Source: Ascidia mentula (lineage: Eukaryota > Chordata > Ascidiacea > Phlebobranchia > Ascidiidae). From it: a stretch of DNA of 64,000 bases. Location of the stretch: assembly GCA_947561715.1 (NCBI GenBank), contig OX387203.1:11594001-11658000 (forward strand), written 5' to 3'. Within the stretch, counting starts at the first letter, position 1. Each line of letters opens with the position of its first letter. Under the pieces are notes generated by a model that ran no database searches, was not told the origin of the DNA, and saw nothing but the letters and a program-made list of their open reading frames with translations. Made by a program: the position numbers and the translations under genes. Of the stretch, positions 13,506-26,188 are shown piece by piece.

Positions 13506-14720
13506 TGCAACCGCAAAAGCAATACTGGAGTATCAGCGTTTTCCACTGTATAATAAAGCTTGTACTGCAAAAATTATTTTTCTTCGAAAAGTCATACACT
13601 GCAAAATGGACAAGTGCTGAAATCTCATAGTTACATACGTTGTGCAACCGCAAAAGCAATACTGGAGTATCAGCGTTTTCCACTGTATAATAAAGCTTGT
13701 ACAGCAAAAAATTATTTTTTGTCGAAAAGTCATACACTGCAAAATGGACAAGTGCTGAAATCTCATAGTTACATACGTTGTGCAACCGCAAAAGCAATAC
13801 TGGAGTATCAGCGTTTTCCAATGTATACTAAAGCTTGTACTGCAAAAAAATATTTTTTATCGAAAAGTCATATACTGCAAAATGGACAAGTGCTGAAATC
13901 GCATAGTTACATACGTTGTGCAACCGCAAAAGCAATACTGGAGTATCAGCGTTTTCCACTGTATAATAAAGCTTGTACTGCAAAAAATTATTTTTTGTCG
14001 AAAAGTCATACACTGCAAAATGGACAAGTGCTGAAATCTCATAGTTACATACGTTGTGCAACCGCAAAAGCAATACTGGAGTATCAGCGTTTTCCACTGT
14101 ATAATAAAGCTTGTACTGCAAAAAAATATTTTTTATCGAAAAGTCATATACTGCAAAATGGACAAGTGCTGAAATCGCATAGTTACATACGTTGTGCAAC
14201 CGCAAAAGCAATACTGGAGTATCAGCGTTTTCCACTGTATAATAAAGCTTGTACTGCAAAAAATTATTTTTTGTCGAAAAGTCATACACTGCAAAATGGA
14301 CAAGTGCTGAAATCTCATAGTTACATACGTTGTGCAACCGCAAAAGCAATACTGGAGTATCAGCGTTTTCCACTGTATAATAAAGCTTGTACTGCAAAAA
14401 AATATTTTTTATCGAAAAGTCATATACTGCAAAATGGACAAGTGCTGAAATCGCATAGTTACATACGTTGTGCAACCGCAAAAGCAATACTGGAGTATCA
14501 GCGTTTTCCACTGTATAATAAAGCTTGTACTGCGAAAAAAATATTTTTTATCGAAAGGTCATATACTGCAAAATGGACAAGTGCTGAAATCGCATAGTTA
14601 CATACGTTGTGCAACCGCAAAAGCAATACTGGAGTATCAGCGTTTTCCACTGTATAATAAAGCTTGTACTGCAAAAAAATATTTTTCATCGAAAAGTCAT
14701 ATACTGCAAAATGGACAAGT
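13506..14720 (+). repeat. Dimer-rich block, duplicated at 16.27-17.36 kb
   Basis: The block has a short B unit at about 13570, then a B unit with GTACAGC, a unit with CCAATGTATA, and then alternating A and B forms to about 14.5 kb. It matches about 16267-17358 at an offset of 2761 bp (20 x 138 plus 1). Differences include GTATACTAAAGC near 13824 here against GTATAATAAAGC in the copy. Near 14534 it ends in a 139-bp unit, ACTGCGAAAAAAATATT followed by GAAAGGTC, the first of a class seen only between 14.5 and 33.4 kb. Confidence 0.87.
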
Positions 14721-16250
14721 GCTGAAATCTCATAGTTGCATACGTTGTGCAACCGCAAAAGCAATACTGGAGTATCAACGTTTTTCACTGTATAATAAAG
14801 CTTGTACTGCGAAAAATTTTTTTTTGTCGAAAAGTCATACACTGCAAAATGGACAAGTGCTGAAATCTCATAGTTACATACGTTGTGCAACCACAAAAGC
14901 AATACTGGAGTATCAGCGTTTTCCACTGTATAATAAAGCTTGTACTGCAAAAAAATATTTTTCCTCGAAAAGTCATATACTGCAAAATGGACAAGTGCTG
15001 AAATCGCATAATTACATACGTTGTGCAACCGCAAAGGCGATACTGGAGTATCAGCGTTTTCCACTGTATAATAAAGCTTGTACTGCAAAAAAATATTTTT
15101 TATCGAAAGGTCATATACTGCAAAATGGACAAGTGCTGAAATCGCATAGTTACATACGTTGTGCAACCGCAAAAGCAATACTGGAGTATCAGCGTTTTCC
15201 ACTGTATAATAAAGCTTGTACTGCAAAAAAATATTTTTCATCGAAAAGTCATATACTGCAAAATGGACAAGTGCTGAAATCGCATAGTTACATACGTTGT
15301 GCAACCGCAAAAGCAATACTGGAGTATCAGCGTTTTCCACTGTATAATAAAGCTTGTACTGCAAAAAATTATTTTTCTTCGAAAAGTCATACACTGCAAA
15401 ATGGACAAGTGCTGAAATCTCATAGTTACATACGTTGTGCAACCGCAAAAACAATACTGGAGTATCAGCGTTTTCCACTGTATAATAAAGCTTGTACTGC
15501 AAAAAAATATTTTTTGTCGAAAAGTCATATACTGCAAAATGGACAAGTGCTGAAATCGCATAGTTACATACGTTGTGCAACCGCAAAAGCAATACTGGAG
15601 TATCAGCGTTTTCCACTGTATAATAAAGCTTGTACTGCAAAAAATTATTTTTTGTCGAAAAGTCATACACTGCAAAATGGACAAGTGCTGAAATCTCAAA
15701 GTTACATACGTTGTGCAACCGCAAAAGCAATACTGGAGTATCAGCGTTTTCCACTGTATAATAAAGCTTGTACTGCAAAAAAATATTTTTTATCGAAAAG
15801 TCATATACTGCAAAATGGACAAGTGCTGAAATCGCATAGTTACATACGTTGTGCAACCGCAAAAGCAATACTGGAGTATCAGCGTTTTCCACTGTATAAT
15901 AAAGCTTGTACTGCGAAAAAAATATTTTTTATCGAAAGGTCATATACTGCAAAATGGACAAGTGCTGAAATCGCATAGTTACATACGTTGTGCAACCGCA
16001 AAAGCAATACTGGAGTATCAGCGTTTTCCACTGTATAATAAAGCTTGTACTGCAAAAAAATATTTTTTATCGAAAAGTCATATACTGCAAAATGGACAAG
16101 TGCTGAAATCGCATAGTTACATACGTTGTGCAACCGCAAAAGCAATACTGGAGTATCAGCGTTTTCCACTGTATAATAAAGCTTGTACTGCAAAAAAATA
16201 TTTTTTGTCGAAAAGTCATACACTGCAAAATGGACAAGTGCTGAAATCTC
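14721..16250 (+). repeat. Cassette copy 2, bounded by 139-bp monomers
   Basis: This repeats the marker order of 11.41 kb at an offset of 3312 bp (24 monomers). From about 14.72 to 15.97 kb it matches 18.72-19.97 kb at 4002 bp (29 monomers) and 32.14-33.39 kb at 17417 bp. It ends with a 139-bp unit near 15915. Single-base private variants, such as ACTGCGAAAAATTT near 14810, separate it from its copies. Confidence 0.87.
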
Positions 16251-17600
16251 ATAGTTACATACGTTGTGCAACCGCAAAAGCAATACTGGAGTATCAGCGT
16301 TTTCCACTGTATAATAAAGCTTGTACTGCAAAAATTATTTTTCTTCGAAAAGTCATACACTGCAAAATGGACAAGTGCTGAAATCTCATAGTTACATACG
16401 TTGTGCAACCGCAAAAGCAATACTGGAGTATCAGCGTTTTCCACTGTATAATAAAGCTTGTACAGCAAAAAATTATTTTTTGTCGAAAAGTCATACACTG
16501 CAAAATGGACAAGTGCTGAAATCTCATAGTTACATACGTTGTGCAACCGCAAAAGCAATACTGGAGTATCAGCGTTTTCCAATGTATAATAAAGCTTGTA
16601 CTGCAAAAAAATATTTTTTATCGAAAAGTCATATACTGCAAAATGGACAAGTGCTGAAATCGCATAGTTACATACGTTGTGCAACCGCAAAAGCAATACT
16701 GGAGTATCAGCGTTTTCCACTGTATAATAAAGCTTGTACTGCAAAAAATTATTTTTTGTCGAAAAGTCATACACTGCAAAATGGACAAGTGCTGAAATCT
16801 CATAGTTACATACGTTGTGCAACCGCAAAAGCAATACTGGAGTATCAGCGTTTTCCACTGTATAATAAAGCTTGTACTGCAAAAAAATATTTTTTATCGA
16901 AAAGTCATATACTGCAAAATGGACAAGTGCTGAAATCGCATAGTTACATACGTTGTGCAACCGCAAAAGCAATACTGGAGTATCAGCGTTTTCCACTGTA
17001 TAATAAAGCTTGTACTGCAAAAAATTATTTTTTGTCGAAAAGTCATACACTGCAAAATGGACAAGTGCTGAAATCTCATAGTTACATACGTTGTGCAACC
17101 GCAAAAGCAATACTGGATTATCAGCGTTTTCCACTGTATAATAAAGCTTGTACTGCAAAAAAATATTTTTTATCGAAAAGTCATATACTGCAAAATGGAC
17201 AAGTGCTGAAATCGCATAGTTACATACGTTGTGCAACCGCAAAAGCAATACTGGAGTATCAGCGTTTTCCACTGTATAATAAAGCTTGTACTGCGAAAAA
17301 AATATTTTTTATCGAAAGGTCATATACTGCAAAATGGACAAGTGCTGAAATCGCATAGTTACATACGTTGTGCAACCGCAAAAGCAATACTGGAGTATCA
17401 GCGTTTTCCACTGTATAATAAAGCTTGTACTGCAAAAAAATATTTTTCATCGAAAAGTCATATACTGCAAAATGGACAAGTGCTGAAATCGCATAGTTAC
17501 ATACGTTGTGCAACCGCAAAAGCAATACTGGAGTATCAGCGTTTTCCACTGTATAATAAAGCTTGTACTGCAAAAAATTATTTTTTGTCGAAAAGTCATA
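16251..17600 (+). repeat. Second copy of the 13.5-kb dimer block
   Basis: It matches 13506-14597 at an offset of 2761 bp. It carries a private CTGGATTATC variant near 17117 that recurs at about 17807 and 22364, tracing a local duplication of five monomers (691 bp) and a later one of 4557 bp. The 139-bp unit near 17295 is again followed by a TTTTTCATCG unit. Confidence 0.86.
16681..16956 (+). repeat. Exemplar B+A dimer (2 x 138 bp) of the satellite
   Basis: This stretch shows the two main monomer forms side by side. The first unit (16681-16818, form B) has an A6-TTA-T6 tract followed by GTCG, then CATACACTGC and TCTCATAG. The second (16819-16956, form A) has A7-TA-T6 followed by ATCG, then CATATACTGC and TCGCATAG. 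The rest is the same in both: GCAACCGCAAAAGCAATACT, GGAGTATCAGCGTTTTCCAC, TGTATAATAAAGCTTGTACT, then the tract, then TGCAAAATGGACAAGTGCTG. Each unit has one HindIII site (AAGCTT), a TATAATAA run and an AATAAA hexamer. The A7-TA-T6 tract of form A contains a 14-bp perfect palindrome (A6-TA-T6). The choice of unit start is arbitrary. Confidence 0.95.
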
Positions 17601-20600
17601 TACTGCAAAATGGACAAGTGCTGAAATCGCATAGTTACATACGTTGTGCAACCGCAAAAGCAATACTGGAGTATCAGCGTTTTCCACTGTATAATAAAGC
17701 TTGTACTGCAAAAAATTATTTTTTGTCGAAAAGTCATACACTGCAAAATGGACAAGTGCTGAAATCTCATAGTTACATACGTTGTGCAACCGCAAAAGCA
17801 ATACTGGATTATCAGCGTTTTCCACTGTATAATAAAGCTTGTACTGCAAAAAAATATTTTTTATCGAAAAGTCATATACTGCAAAATGGACAAGTGCTGA
17901 AATCGCATAGTTACATACGTTGTGCAACCGCAAAAGCAATACTGGAGTATCAGCGTTTTCCACTGTATAATAAAGCTTGTACTGCGAAAAAAATATTTTT
18001 TATCGAAAGGTCATATACTGCAAAATGGACAAGTGCTGAAATCGCATAGTTACATACGTTGTGCAACCGCAAAAGCAATACTGGAGTATCAGCGTTTTCC
18101 ACTGTATAATAAAGCTTGTACTGCAAAAAAATATTTTTCATCGAAAAGTCATATACTGCAAAATGGACAAGTGCTGAAATCGCATAGTTACATACGTTGT
18201 GCAACCGCAAAAGCAATACTGGAGTATCAGCGTTTTCCACTGTATAATAAAGCTTGTACTGCAAAAATTATTTTTCTTCGAAAAGTCATACACTGCAAAA
18301 TGGACAAGTGCTGAAATCTCATAGTTACATACGTTGTGCAACCGCAAAAGCAATACTGGAGTATCAGCGTTTTCCACTGTATAATAAAGCTTGTACTGCA
18401 AAAATTATTTTTCTTCGAAAAGTCATACACTGCAAAATGGACAAGTGCTGAAATCTCATAGTTACATACGTTGTGCAACCGCAAAAACAATACTGGAGTA
18501 TCAGCGTTTTCCACTGTATAATAAAGCTTGTACTGCAAAAAAATATTTTTTATCGAAAAGTCATATACTGCAAAATGGACAAGTGCTGAAATCGCATAGT
18601 TACATACGTTGTGCAACCGCAAAAGCAATACTGGAGTATCAGCGTTTTCCACTGTATAATAAAGCTTGTACTGCAAAAAATTATTTTTTGTCGAAAAGTC
18701 ATACACTGCAAAATGGACAAGTGCTGAAATCTCATAGTTGCATACGTTGTGCAACCGCAAAAGCAATACAGGAGTATCAACGTTTTTCACTGTATAATAA
18801 AGCTTGTACTGCAAAAAATTTTTTTTTGTCGAAAAGTCATACACTGCAAAATGGACAAGTGCTGAAATCTCATAGTTACATACGTTGTGCAACCACAAAA
18901 GCAATACTGGAGTATCAGCGTTTTCCACTGTATAATAAAGCTTGTACTGCAAAAAAATATTTTTCCTCGAAAAGTCATATACTGCAAAATGGACAAGTGC
19001 TGAAATCGCATAATTACATACGTTGTGCAACCGCAAAGGCAATACTGGAGTATCAGCGTTTTCCACTGTATAATAAAGCTTGTACTGCAAAAAAATATTT
19101 TTTATCGAAAGGTCATATACTGCAAAATGGACAAGTGCTGAAATCGCATAGTTACATACGTTGTGCAACCGCAAAAGCAATACTGGAGTATCAGCGTTTT
19201 CCACTGTATAATAAAGCTTGTACTGCAAAAAAATATTTTTCATCGAAAAGTCATATACTGCAAAATGGACAAGTGCTGAAATCGCATAGTTACATACGTT
19301 GTGCAACCGCAAAAGCAATACTGGAGTATCAGCGTTTTCCACTGTATAATAAAGCTTGTACTGCAAAAAATTATTTTTCTTCGAAAAGTCATACACTGCA
19401 ACATGGACAAGTGCTGAAATCTCATAGTTACATACGTTGTGCAACCGCAAAAACAATACTGGAGTATCAGCGTTTTCCACTGTATAATAAAGCTTGTACT
19501 GCAAAAAAATATTTTTTGTCGAAAAGTCATATACTGCAAAATGGACAAGTGCTGAAATCGCATAGTTACATACGTTGTGCAACCGCAAAAGCAATACTGG
19601 AGTATCAGCGTTTTCCACTGTATAATAAAGCTTGTACTGCAAAAAATTATTTTTTGTCGAAAAGTCATACACTGCAAAATGGACAAGTGCTGAAATCTCA
19701 AAGTTACATACGTTGTGCAACCGCAAAAGCAATACTGGAGTATCAGCGTTTTCCACTGTATAATAAAGCTTGTACTGCAAAAAAATATTTTTTATCGAAA
19801 AGTCATATACAGCAAAATGGACAAGTGCTGAAATCGCATAGTTACATACGTTGTGCAACCGCAAAAGCAATACTGGAGTATCAGCGTTTTCCACTGTATA
19901 ATAAAGCTTGTACTGCGAAAAAAATATTTTTTATCGAAAGGTCATATACTGCAAAATGGACAAGTGCTGAAATCGCATAGTTACATACGTTGTGCAACCG
20001 CAAAAGCAATACTGGAGTATCAGCGTTTTCCACTGTATAATAAAGCTTGTACTGCAAAAAAATATTTTTCATCGAAAAGTCATATACTGCAAAATGGACA
20101 AGTGCTGAAATCGCATAGTTACATACGTTGTGCAACCGCAAAAACAATACTGGAGTATCAGCGTTTTCCACTGTATAATAAAGCTTGTACTGCAAAAAAA
20201 TATTTTTTATCGAAAAGTCATATACTGCAAAATGGACAAGTGCTGAAATCGCATAGTTACATACGTTGTGCAACCGCAAAAGCAATACTGGAGTATCAGC
20301 GTTTTCCACTGTATAATAAAGCTTGTACTGCGAAAAAAATATTTTTTATCGAAAGGTCATATACTGCAAAATGGACAAGTGCTGAAATCGCATAGTTACA
20401 TACGTTGTGCAACCGCAAAAGCAATACTGGAGTATCAGCGTTTTCCACTGTATAATAAAGCTTGTACTGCGAAAAAAATATTTTTTATCGAAAGGTCATA
20501 TACTGCAAAATGGACAAGTGCTGAAATCGCATAGTTACATACGTTGTGCAACCGCAAAAGCAATACTGGAGTATCAGCGTTTTCCACTGTATAATAAAGC

Positions 20601-22156
20601 TTGTTCTGCAAAAAAATATTTTTCATCGAAAAGTCATATACTGCAAAATGGACAAGTGCTGAAATCGCATAGTTACATACGTTGTGCAACCGCAAAAACA
20701 ATACTGGAGTATCAGCGTTTTCCACTGTATAATAAAGCTTGTACTTCAAAAAAATATTTTTTGTCGAAAAGTCATATACTGCAAAATGGACAAGTGCTGA
20801 AATCGCATAGTTACATACGTTGTGCAACCGCAAAAGCAATACTGGAGTATCAGCGTTTTCCACTGTATAATAAAGCTTGTACTGCAAAAAATTTTTTTTT
20901 GTCGAAAAGTCATACACTGCAAAATGGACAAGTGCTGAAATCTCATAGTTACATACGTTGTGCAAGCGCAAAAGCAATACTGGAGTATCAGCGTTTTCCA
21001 CTGTATAATAAAGCTTGTACTGCAAAAATTATTTTTCTTCGAAAAGTCATACACTGCAAAATGGACAAGTGCTGAAATCTCATAGTTACATACGTTGTGC
21101 AACCGCAAAAATAATACTGGAGTATCAGCGTTTTCCACTGTATAATAAAGCTTGTACTGCAAAAAAAAAAATTTTTTATCGAAAAGTCATATACTGCAAA
21201 ATGGACAAGTGCTGAAATCTCATAGTTACATACGTTGTGCAACCGCAAAAGCAATACTGGAGTATCAGCGTTTTCCACTGTATAATAAAGCTTGTACTGC
21301 AAAAAAATATTTTTTATCGAAAAGTCATATACTGCAAAATGGACAAGTGCTGAAATCTCATAGTTACATACGTTGTGCAACCGCAAAAGCAATACTGGAG
21401 TATCAACGTTTTTCACTGTATAATAAAGCTTGTACTGCAAAAAATTTTTTTTTGTCGAAAAGTCATACACTGCAAAATGGACAAGTGCTGAAATCTCACA
21501 GTTACATACGTTGTGCAACCGCAAAAGCAATACTGGAGTATCAGCGTTTTCCACTGTATAATAAAGCTTGTACTGCAAAAAATTATTTTTTGTCGAAAAA
21601 TCATACACTGCAAAATGGACAAGTGCTGAAATCTCATAGTTACATACGTTGTGCAACCGCAAAAGCAATACTGGAGTATCAGCGTTTTCCACAGTATAAT
21701 AAAGCTTATACTGCAAAAAAATATTTTTTGTCGAAAAGTCATATACTGCAAAATGGACAAGTGCTGAAATCGCATAGTTACATACGTTGTGCAACCGCAA
21801 AAGCAATACTGGAGTATCAGCGTTTTCCACAGTATAATAAAGCTTATACTGCAAAAAAATATTTTTTATCGAAAAGTCATATACTGCAAAATGGACAAGT
21901 GCTGAAATCGCATAGTTACATACGTTGTGCAACCGCAAAAGCAATACTGGAGTATCAGCGTTTTCCACTGTATAATAAAGCTTGTACTGCAAAAAATTAT
22001 TTTTTGTCGAAAAGTCATACACTGCAAAATGGACAAGTGCTGAAATCTCACAGTTACATACGTTGTGCAACCGCAAAAGCAATACTGGAGTATCAGCGTT
22101 TTCCACTGTATAATAAAGCTTGTACTGCAAAAAAATATTTTTTATCGAAAAGTCAT
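17601..22156 (+). repeat. Large tandem duplication, copy 1 (about 4.56 kb)
   Basis: The first part (17.60 to about 18.65 kb) matches 22.16-23.21 kb at an offset of 4557 bp (33 x 138 plus 3). From about 19.07 to 22.045 kb it matches 23.21-26.19 kb at 4143 bp (30 x 138 plus 3). The step of 414 bp is exactly three monomers that copy 2 lacks. The block includes a run of three 139-bp units near 19917, 20332 and 20471 and an A11-T6 tract at 21161. Private changes include GCAATACAGG near 18768, CAACATGG near 19400, ATACAGCAAAATGG near 19809 and TACTTCAAAA near 20743. Confidence 0.9.
21161..21177 (+). repeat. Expanded A11-T6 tract within a monomer
   Basis: The usual tract of about A7-TA-T6 is replaced by eleven A followed directly by T. 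The same form occurs at 25304 in the duplicated block, so the change predates that duplication and is unlikely to be a random homopolymer error. Confidence 0.9.
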
Positions 22157-25100
22157 ATACTGCAAAATGGACAAGTGCTGAAATCGCATAGTTACATACG
22201 TTGTGCAACCGCAAAAGCAATACTGGAGTATCAGCGTTTTCCACTGTATAATAAAGCTTGTACTGCAAAAAATTATTTTTTGTCGAAAAGTCATACACTG
22301 CAAAATGGACAAGTGCTGAAATCTCATAGTTACATACGTTGTGCAACCGCAAAAGCAATACTGGATTATCAGCGTTTTCCACTGTATAATAAAGCTTGTA
22401 CTGCAAAAAAATATTTTTTATCGAAAAGTCATATACTGCAAAATGGACAAGTGCTGAAATCGCATAGTTACATACGTTGTGCAACCGCAAAAGCAATACT
22501 GGAGTATCAGCGTTTTCCACTGTATAATAAAGCTTGTACTGCGAAAAAAATATTTTTTATCGAAAGGTCATATACTGCAAAATGGACAAGTGCTGAAATC
22601 GCATAGTTACATACGTTGTGCAACCGCAAAAGCAATACTGGAGTATCAGCGTTTTCCACTGTATAATAAAGCTTGTACTGCAAAAAAATATTTTTCATCG
22701 AAAAGTCATATACTGCAAAATGGACAAGTGCTGAAATCGCATAGTTACATACGTTGTGCAACCGCAAAAGCAATACTGGAGTATCAGCGTTTTCCACTGT
22801 ATAATAAAGCTTGTACTGCAAAAATTATTTTTCTTCGAAAAGTCATACACTGCAAAATGGACAAGTGCTGAAATCTCATAGTTACATACGTTGTGCAACC
22901 GCAAAAGCAATACTGGAGTATCAGCGTTTTCCACTGTATAATAAAGCTTGTACTGCAAAAATTATTTTTCTTCGAAAAGTCATACACTGCAAAATGGACA
23001 AGTGCTGAAATCTCATAGTTACATACGTTGTGCAACCGCAAAAACAATACTGGAGTATCAGCGTTTTCCACTGTATAATAAAGCTTGTACTGCAAAAAAA
23101 TATTTTTTATCGAAAAGTCATATACTGCAAAATGGACAAGTGCTGAAATCGCATAGTTACATACGTTGTGCAACCGCAAAAGCAATACTGGAGTATCAGC
23201 GTTTTCCACTGTATAATAAAGCTTGTACTGCAAAAAAATATTTTTTATCGAAAGGTCATATACTGCAAAATGGACAAGTGCTGAAATCGCATAGTTACAT
23301 ACGTTGTGCAACCGCAAAAGCAATACTGGAGTATCAGCGTTTTCCACTGTATAATAAAGCTTGTACTGCAAAAAAATATTTTTCATCGAAAAGTCATATA
23401 CTGCAAAATGGACAAGTGCTGAAATCGCATAGTTACATACGTTGTGCAACCGCAAAAGCAATACTGGAGTATCAGCGTTTTCCACTGTATAATAAAGCTT
23501 GTACTGCAAAAAATTATTTTTCTTCGAAAAGTCATACACTGCAAAATGGACAAGTGCTGAAATCTCATAGTTACATACGTTGTGCAACCGCAAAAACAAT
23601 ACTGGAGTATCAGCGTTTTCCACTGTATAATAAAGCTTGTACTGCAAAAAAATATTTTTTGTCGAAAAGTCATATACTGCAAAATGGACAAGTGCTGAAA
23701 TCGCATAGTTACATACGTTGTGCAACCGCAAAAGCAATACTGGAGTATCAGCGTTTTCCACTGTATAATAAAGCTTGTACTGCAAAAAATTATTTTTTGT
23801 CGAAAAGTCATACACTGCAAAATGGACAAGTGCTGAAATCTCAAAGTTACATACGTTGTGCAACCGCAAAAGCAATACTGGAGTATCAGCGTTTTTCACT
23901 GTATAATAAAGCTTGTACTGCAAAAAAATATTTTTTATCGAAAAGTCATATACTGCAAAATGGACAAGTGCTGAAATCGCATAGTTACATACGTTGTGCA
24001 ACCGCAAAAGCAATACTGGAGTATCAGCGTTTTCCACTGTATAATAAAGCTTGTACTGCGAAAAAAATATTTTTTATCGAAAGGTCATATACTGCAAAAT
24101 GGACAAGTGCTGAAATCGCATAGTTACATACGTTGTGCAACCGCAAAAGCAATACTGGAGTATCAGCGTTTTCCACTGTATAATAAAGCTTGTACTGCAA
24201 AAAAATATTTTTCATCGAAAAGTCATATACTGCAAAATGGACAAGTGCTGAAATCGCATAGTTACATACGTTGTGCAACCGCAAAAACAATACTGGAGTA
24301 TCAGCGTTTTCCACTGTATAATAAAGCTTGTACTGCAAAAAAATATTTTTTATCGAAAAGTCATATACTGCAAAATGGACAAGTGCTGAAATCGCATAGT
24401 TACATACGTTGTGCAACCGCAAAAGCAATACTGGAGTATCAGCGTTTTCCACTGTATAATAAAGCTTGTACTGCGAAAAAAATATTTTTTATCGAAAGGT
24501 CATATACTGCAAAATGGACAAGTGCTGAAATCGCATAGTTACATACGTTGTGCAACCGCAAAAGCAATACTGGAGTATCAGCGTTTTCCACTGTATAATA
24601 AAGCTTGTACTGCGAAAAAAATATTTTTTATCGAAAGGTCATATACTGCAAAATGGACAAGTGCTTAAATCGCATAGTTACATACGTTGTGCAACCGCAA
24701 AAGCAATACTGGAGTATCAGCGTTTTCCACTGTATAATAAAGCTTGTTCTGCAAAAAAATATTTTTCATCGAAAAGTCATATACTGCAAAATGGACAAGT
24801 GCTGAAATCGCATAGTTACATACGTTGTGCAACCGCAAAAACAATACTGGAGTATCAGCGTTTTCCACTGTATAATAAAGCTTGTACTGCAAAAAAATAT
24901 TTTTTGTCGAAAAGTCATATACTGCAAAATGGACAAGTGCTGAAATCGCATAGTTACATACGTTGTGCAACCGCAAAAGCAATACTGGAGTATCAGCGTT
25001 TTCCACTGTATAATAAAGCTTGTACTGCAAAAAATTTTTTTTTGTCGAAAAGTCATACACTGCAAAATGGACAAGTGCTGAAATCTCATAGTTACATACG

Positions 25101-26188
25101 TTGTGCAAGCGCAAAAGCAATACTGGAGTATCAGCGTTTTCCACTGTATAATAAAGCTTGTACTGCAAAAATTATTTTTCTTCGAAAAGTCATACACTGC
25201 AAAATGGACAAGTGCTGAAATCTCATAGTTACATACGTTGTGCAACCGCAAAAATAATACTGGAGTATCAGCGTTTTCCACTGTATAATAAAGCTTGTAC
25301 TGCAAAAAAAAAAATTTTTTATCGAAAAGTCATATACTGCAAAATGGACAAGTGCTGAAATCTCATAGTTACATACGTTGTGCAACCGCAAAAGCAATAC
25401 TGGAGTATCAGCGTTTTCCACTGTATAATAAAGCTTGTACTGCAAAAAAATATTTTTTATCGAAAAGTCATATACTGCAAAATGGACAAGTGCTGAAATC
25501 TCATAGTTACATACGTTGTGCAACCGCAAAAGCAATACTGGAGTATCAACGTTTTTCACTGTATAATAAAGCTTGTACTGCAAAAAATTTTTTTTTGTCG
25601 AAAAGTCATACACTGCAAAATGGACAAGTGCTGAAATCTCACAGTTACATACGTTGTGCAACCGCAAAAGCAATACTGGAGTATCAGCGTTTTCCACTGT
25701 ATAATAAAGCTTGTACTGCAAAAAATTATTTTTTGTCGAAAAATCATACACTGCAAAATGGACAAGTGCTGAAATCTCATAGTTACATACGTTGTGCAAC
25801 CGCAAAAGCAATACTGGAGTATCAGCGTTTTCCACAGTATAATAAAGCTTATACTGCAAAAAAATATTTTTTGTCGAAAAGTCATATACTGCAAAATGGA
25901 CAAGTGCTGAAATCGCATAGTTACATACGTTGTGCAACCGCAAAAGCAATACTGGAGTATCAGCGTTTTCCACAGTATAATAAAGCTTATACTGCAAAAA
26001 AATATTTTTTATCGAAAAGTCATATACTGCAAAATGGACAAGTGCTGAAATCGCATAGTTACATACGTTGTGCAACCGCAAAAGCAATACTGGAGTATCA
26101 GCGTTTTCCACTGTATAATAAAGCTTGTACTGCAAAAAATTATTTTTTGTCGAAAAGTCATACACTGCAAAATGGACAAGTGCTGAAA
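22157..26188 (+). repeat. Large tandem duplication, copy 2 (about 4.03 kb)
   Basis: This block directly follows copy 1 and repeats it in order, short of three monomers at about 23.21 kb. Shared rare variants, including CTTGTTCTGC near 24744, AAAATAATACTGG near 25252 and the A11-T6 tract at 25304, show descent from one sequence rather than convergence. Private changes include GTGCTTAAATC near 24662 and GCGTTTTTCACTG near 23889. The match stops near 26188, where TCGCATAG replaces the TCTCACAG of copy 1. Confidence 0.9.
25304..25320 (+). repeat. Expanded A11-T6 tract, second copy
   Basis: Same tract as at 21161, offset by 4143 bp and in the same sequence context. Confidence 0.9.
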
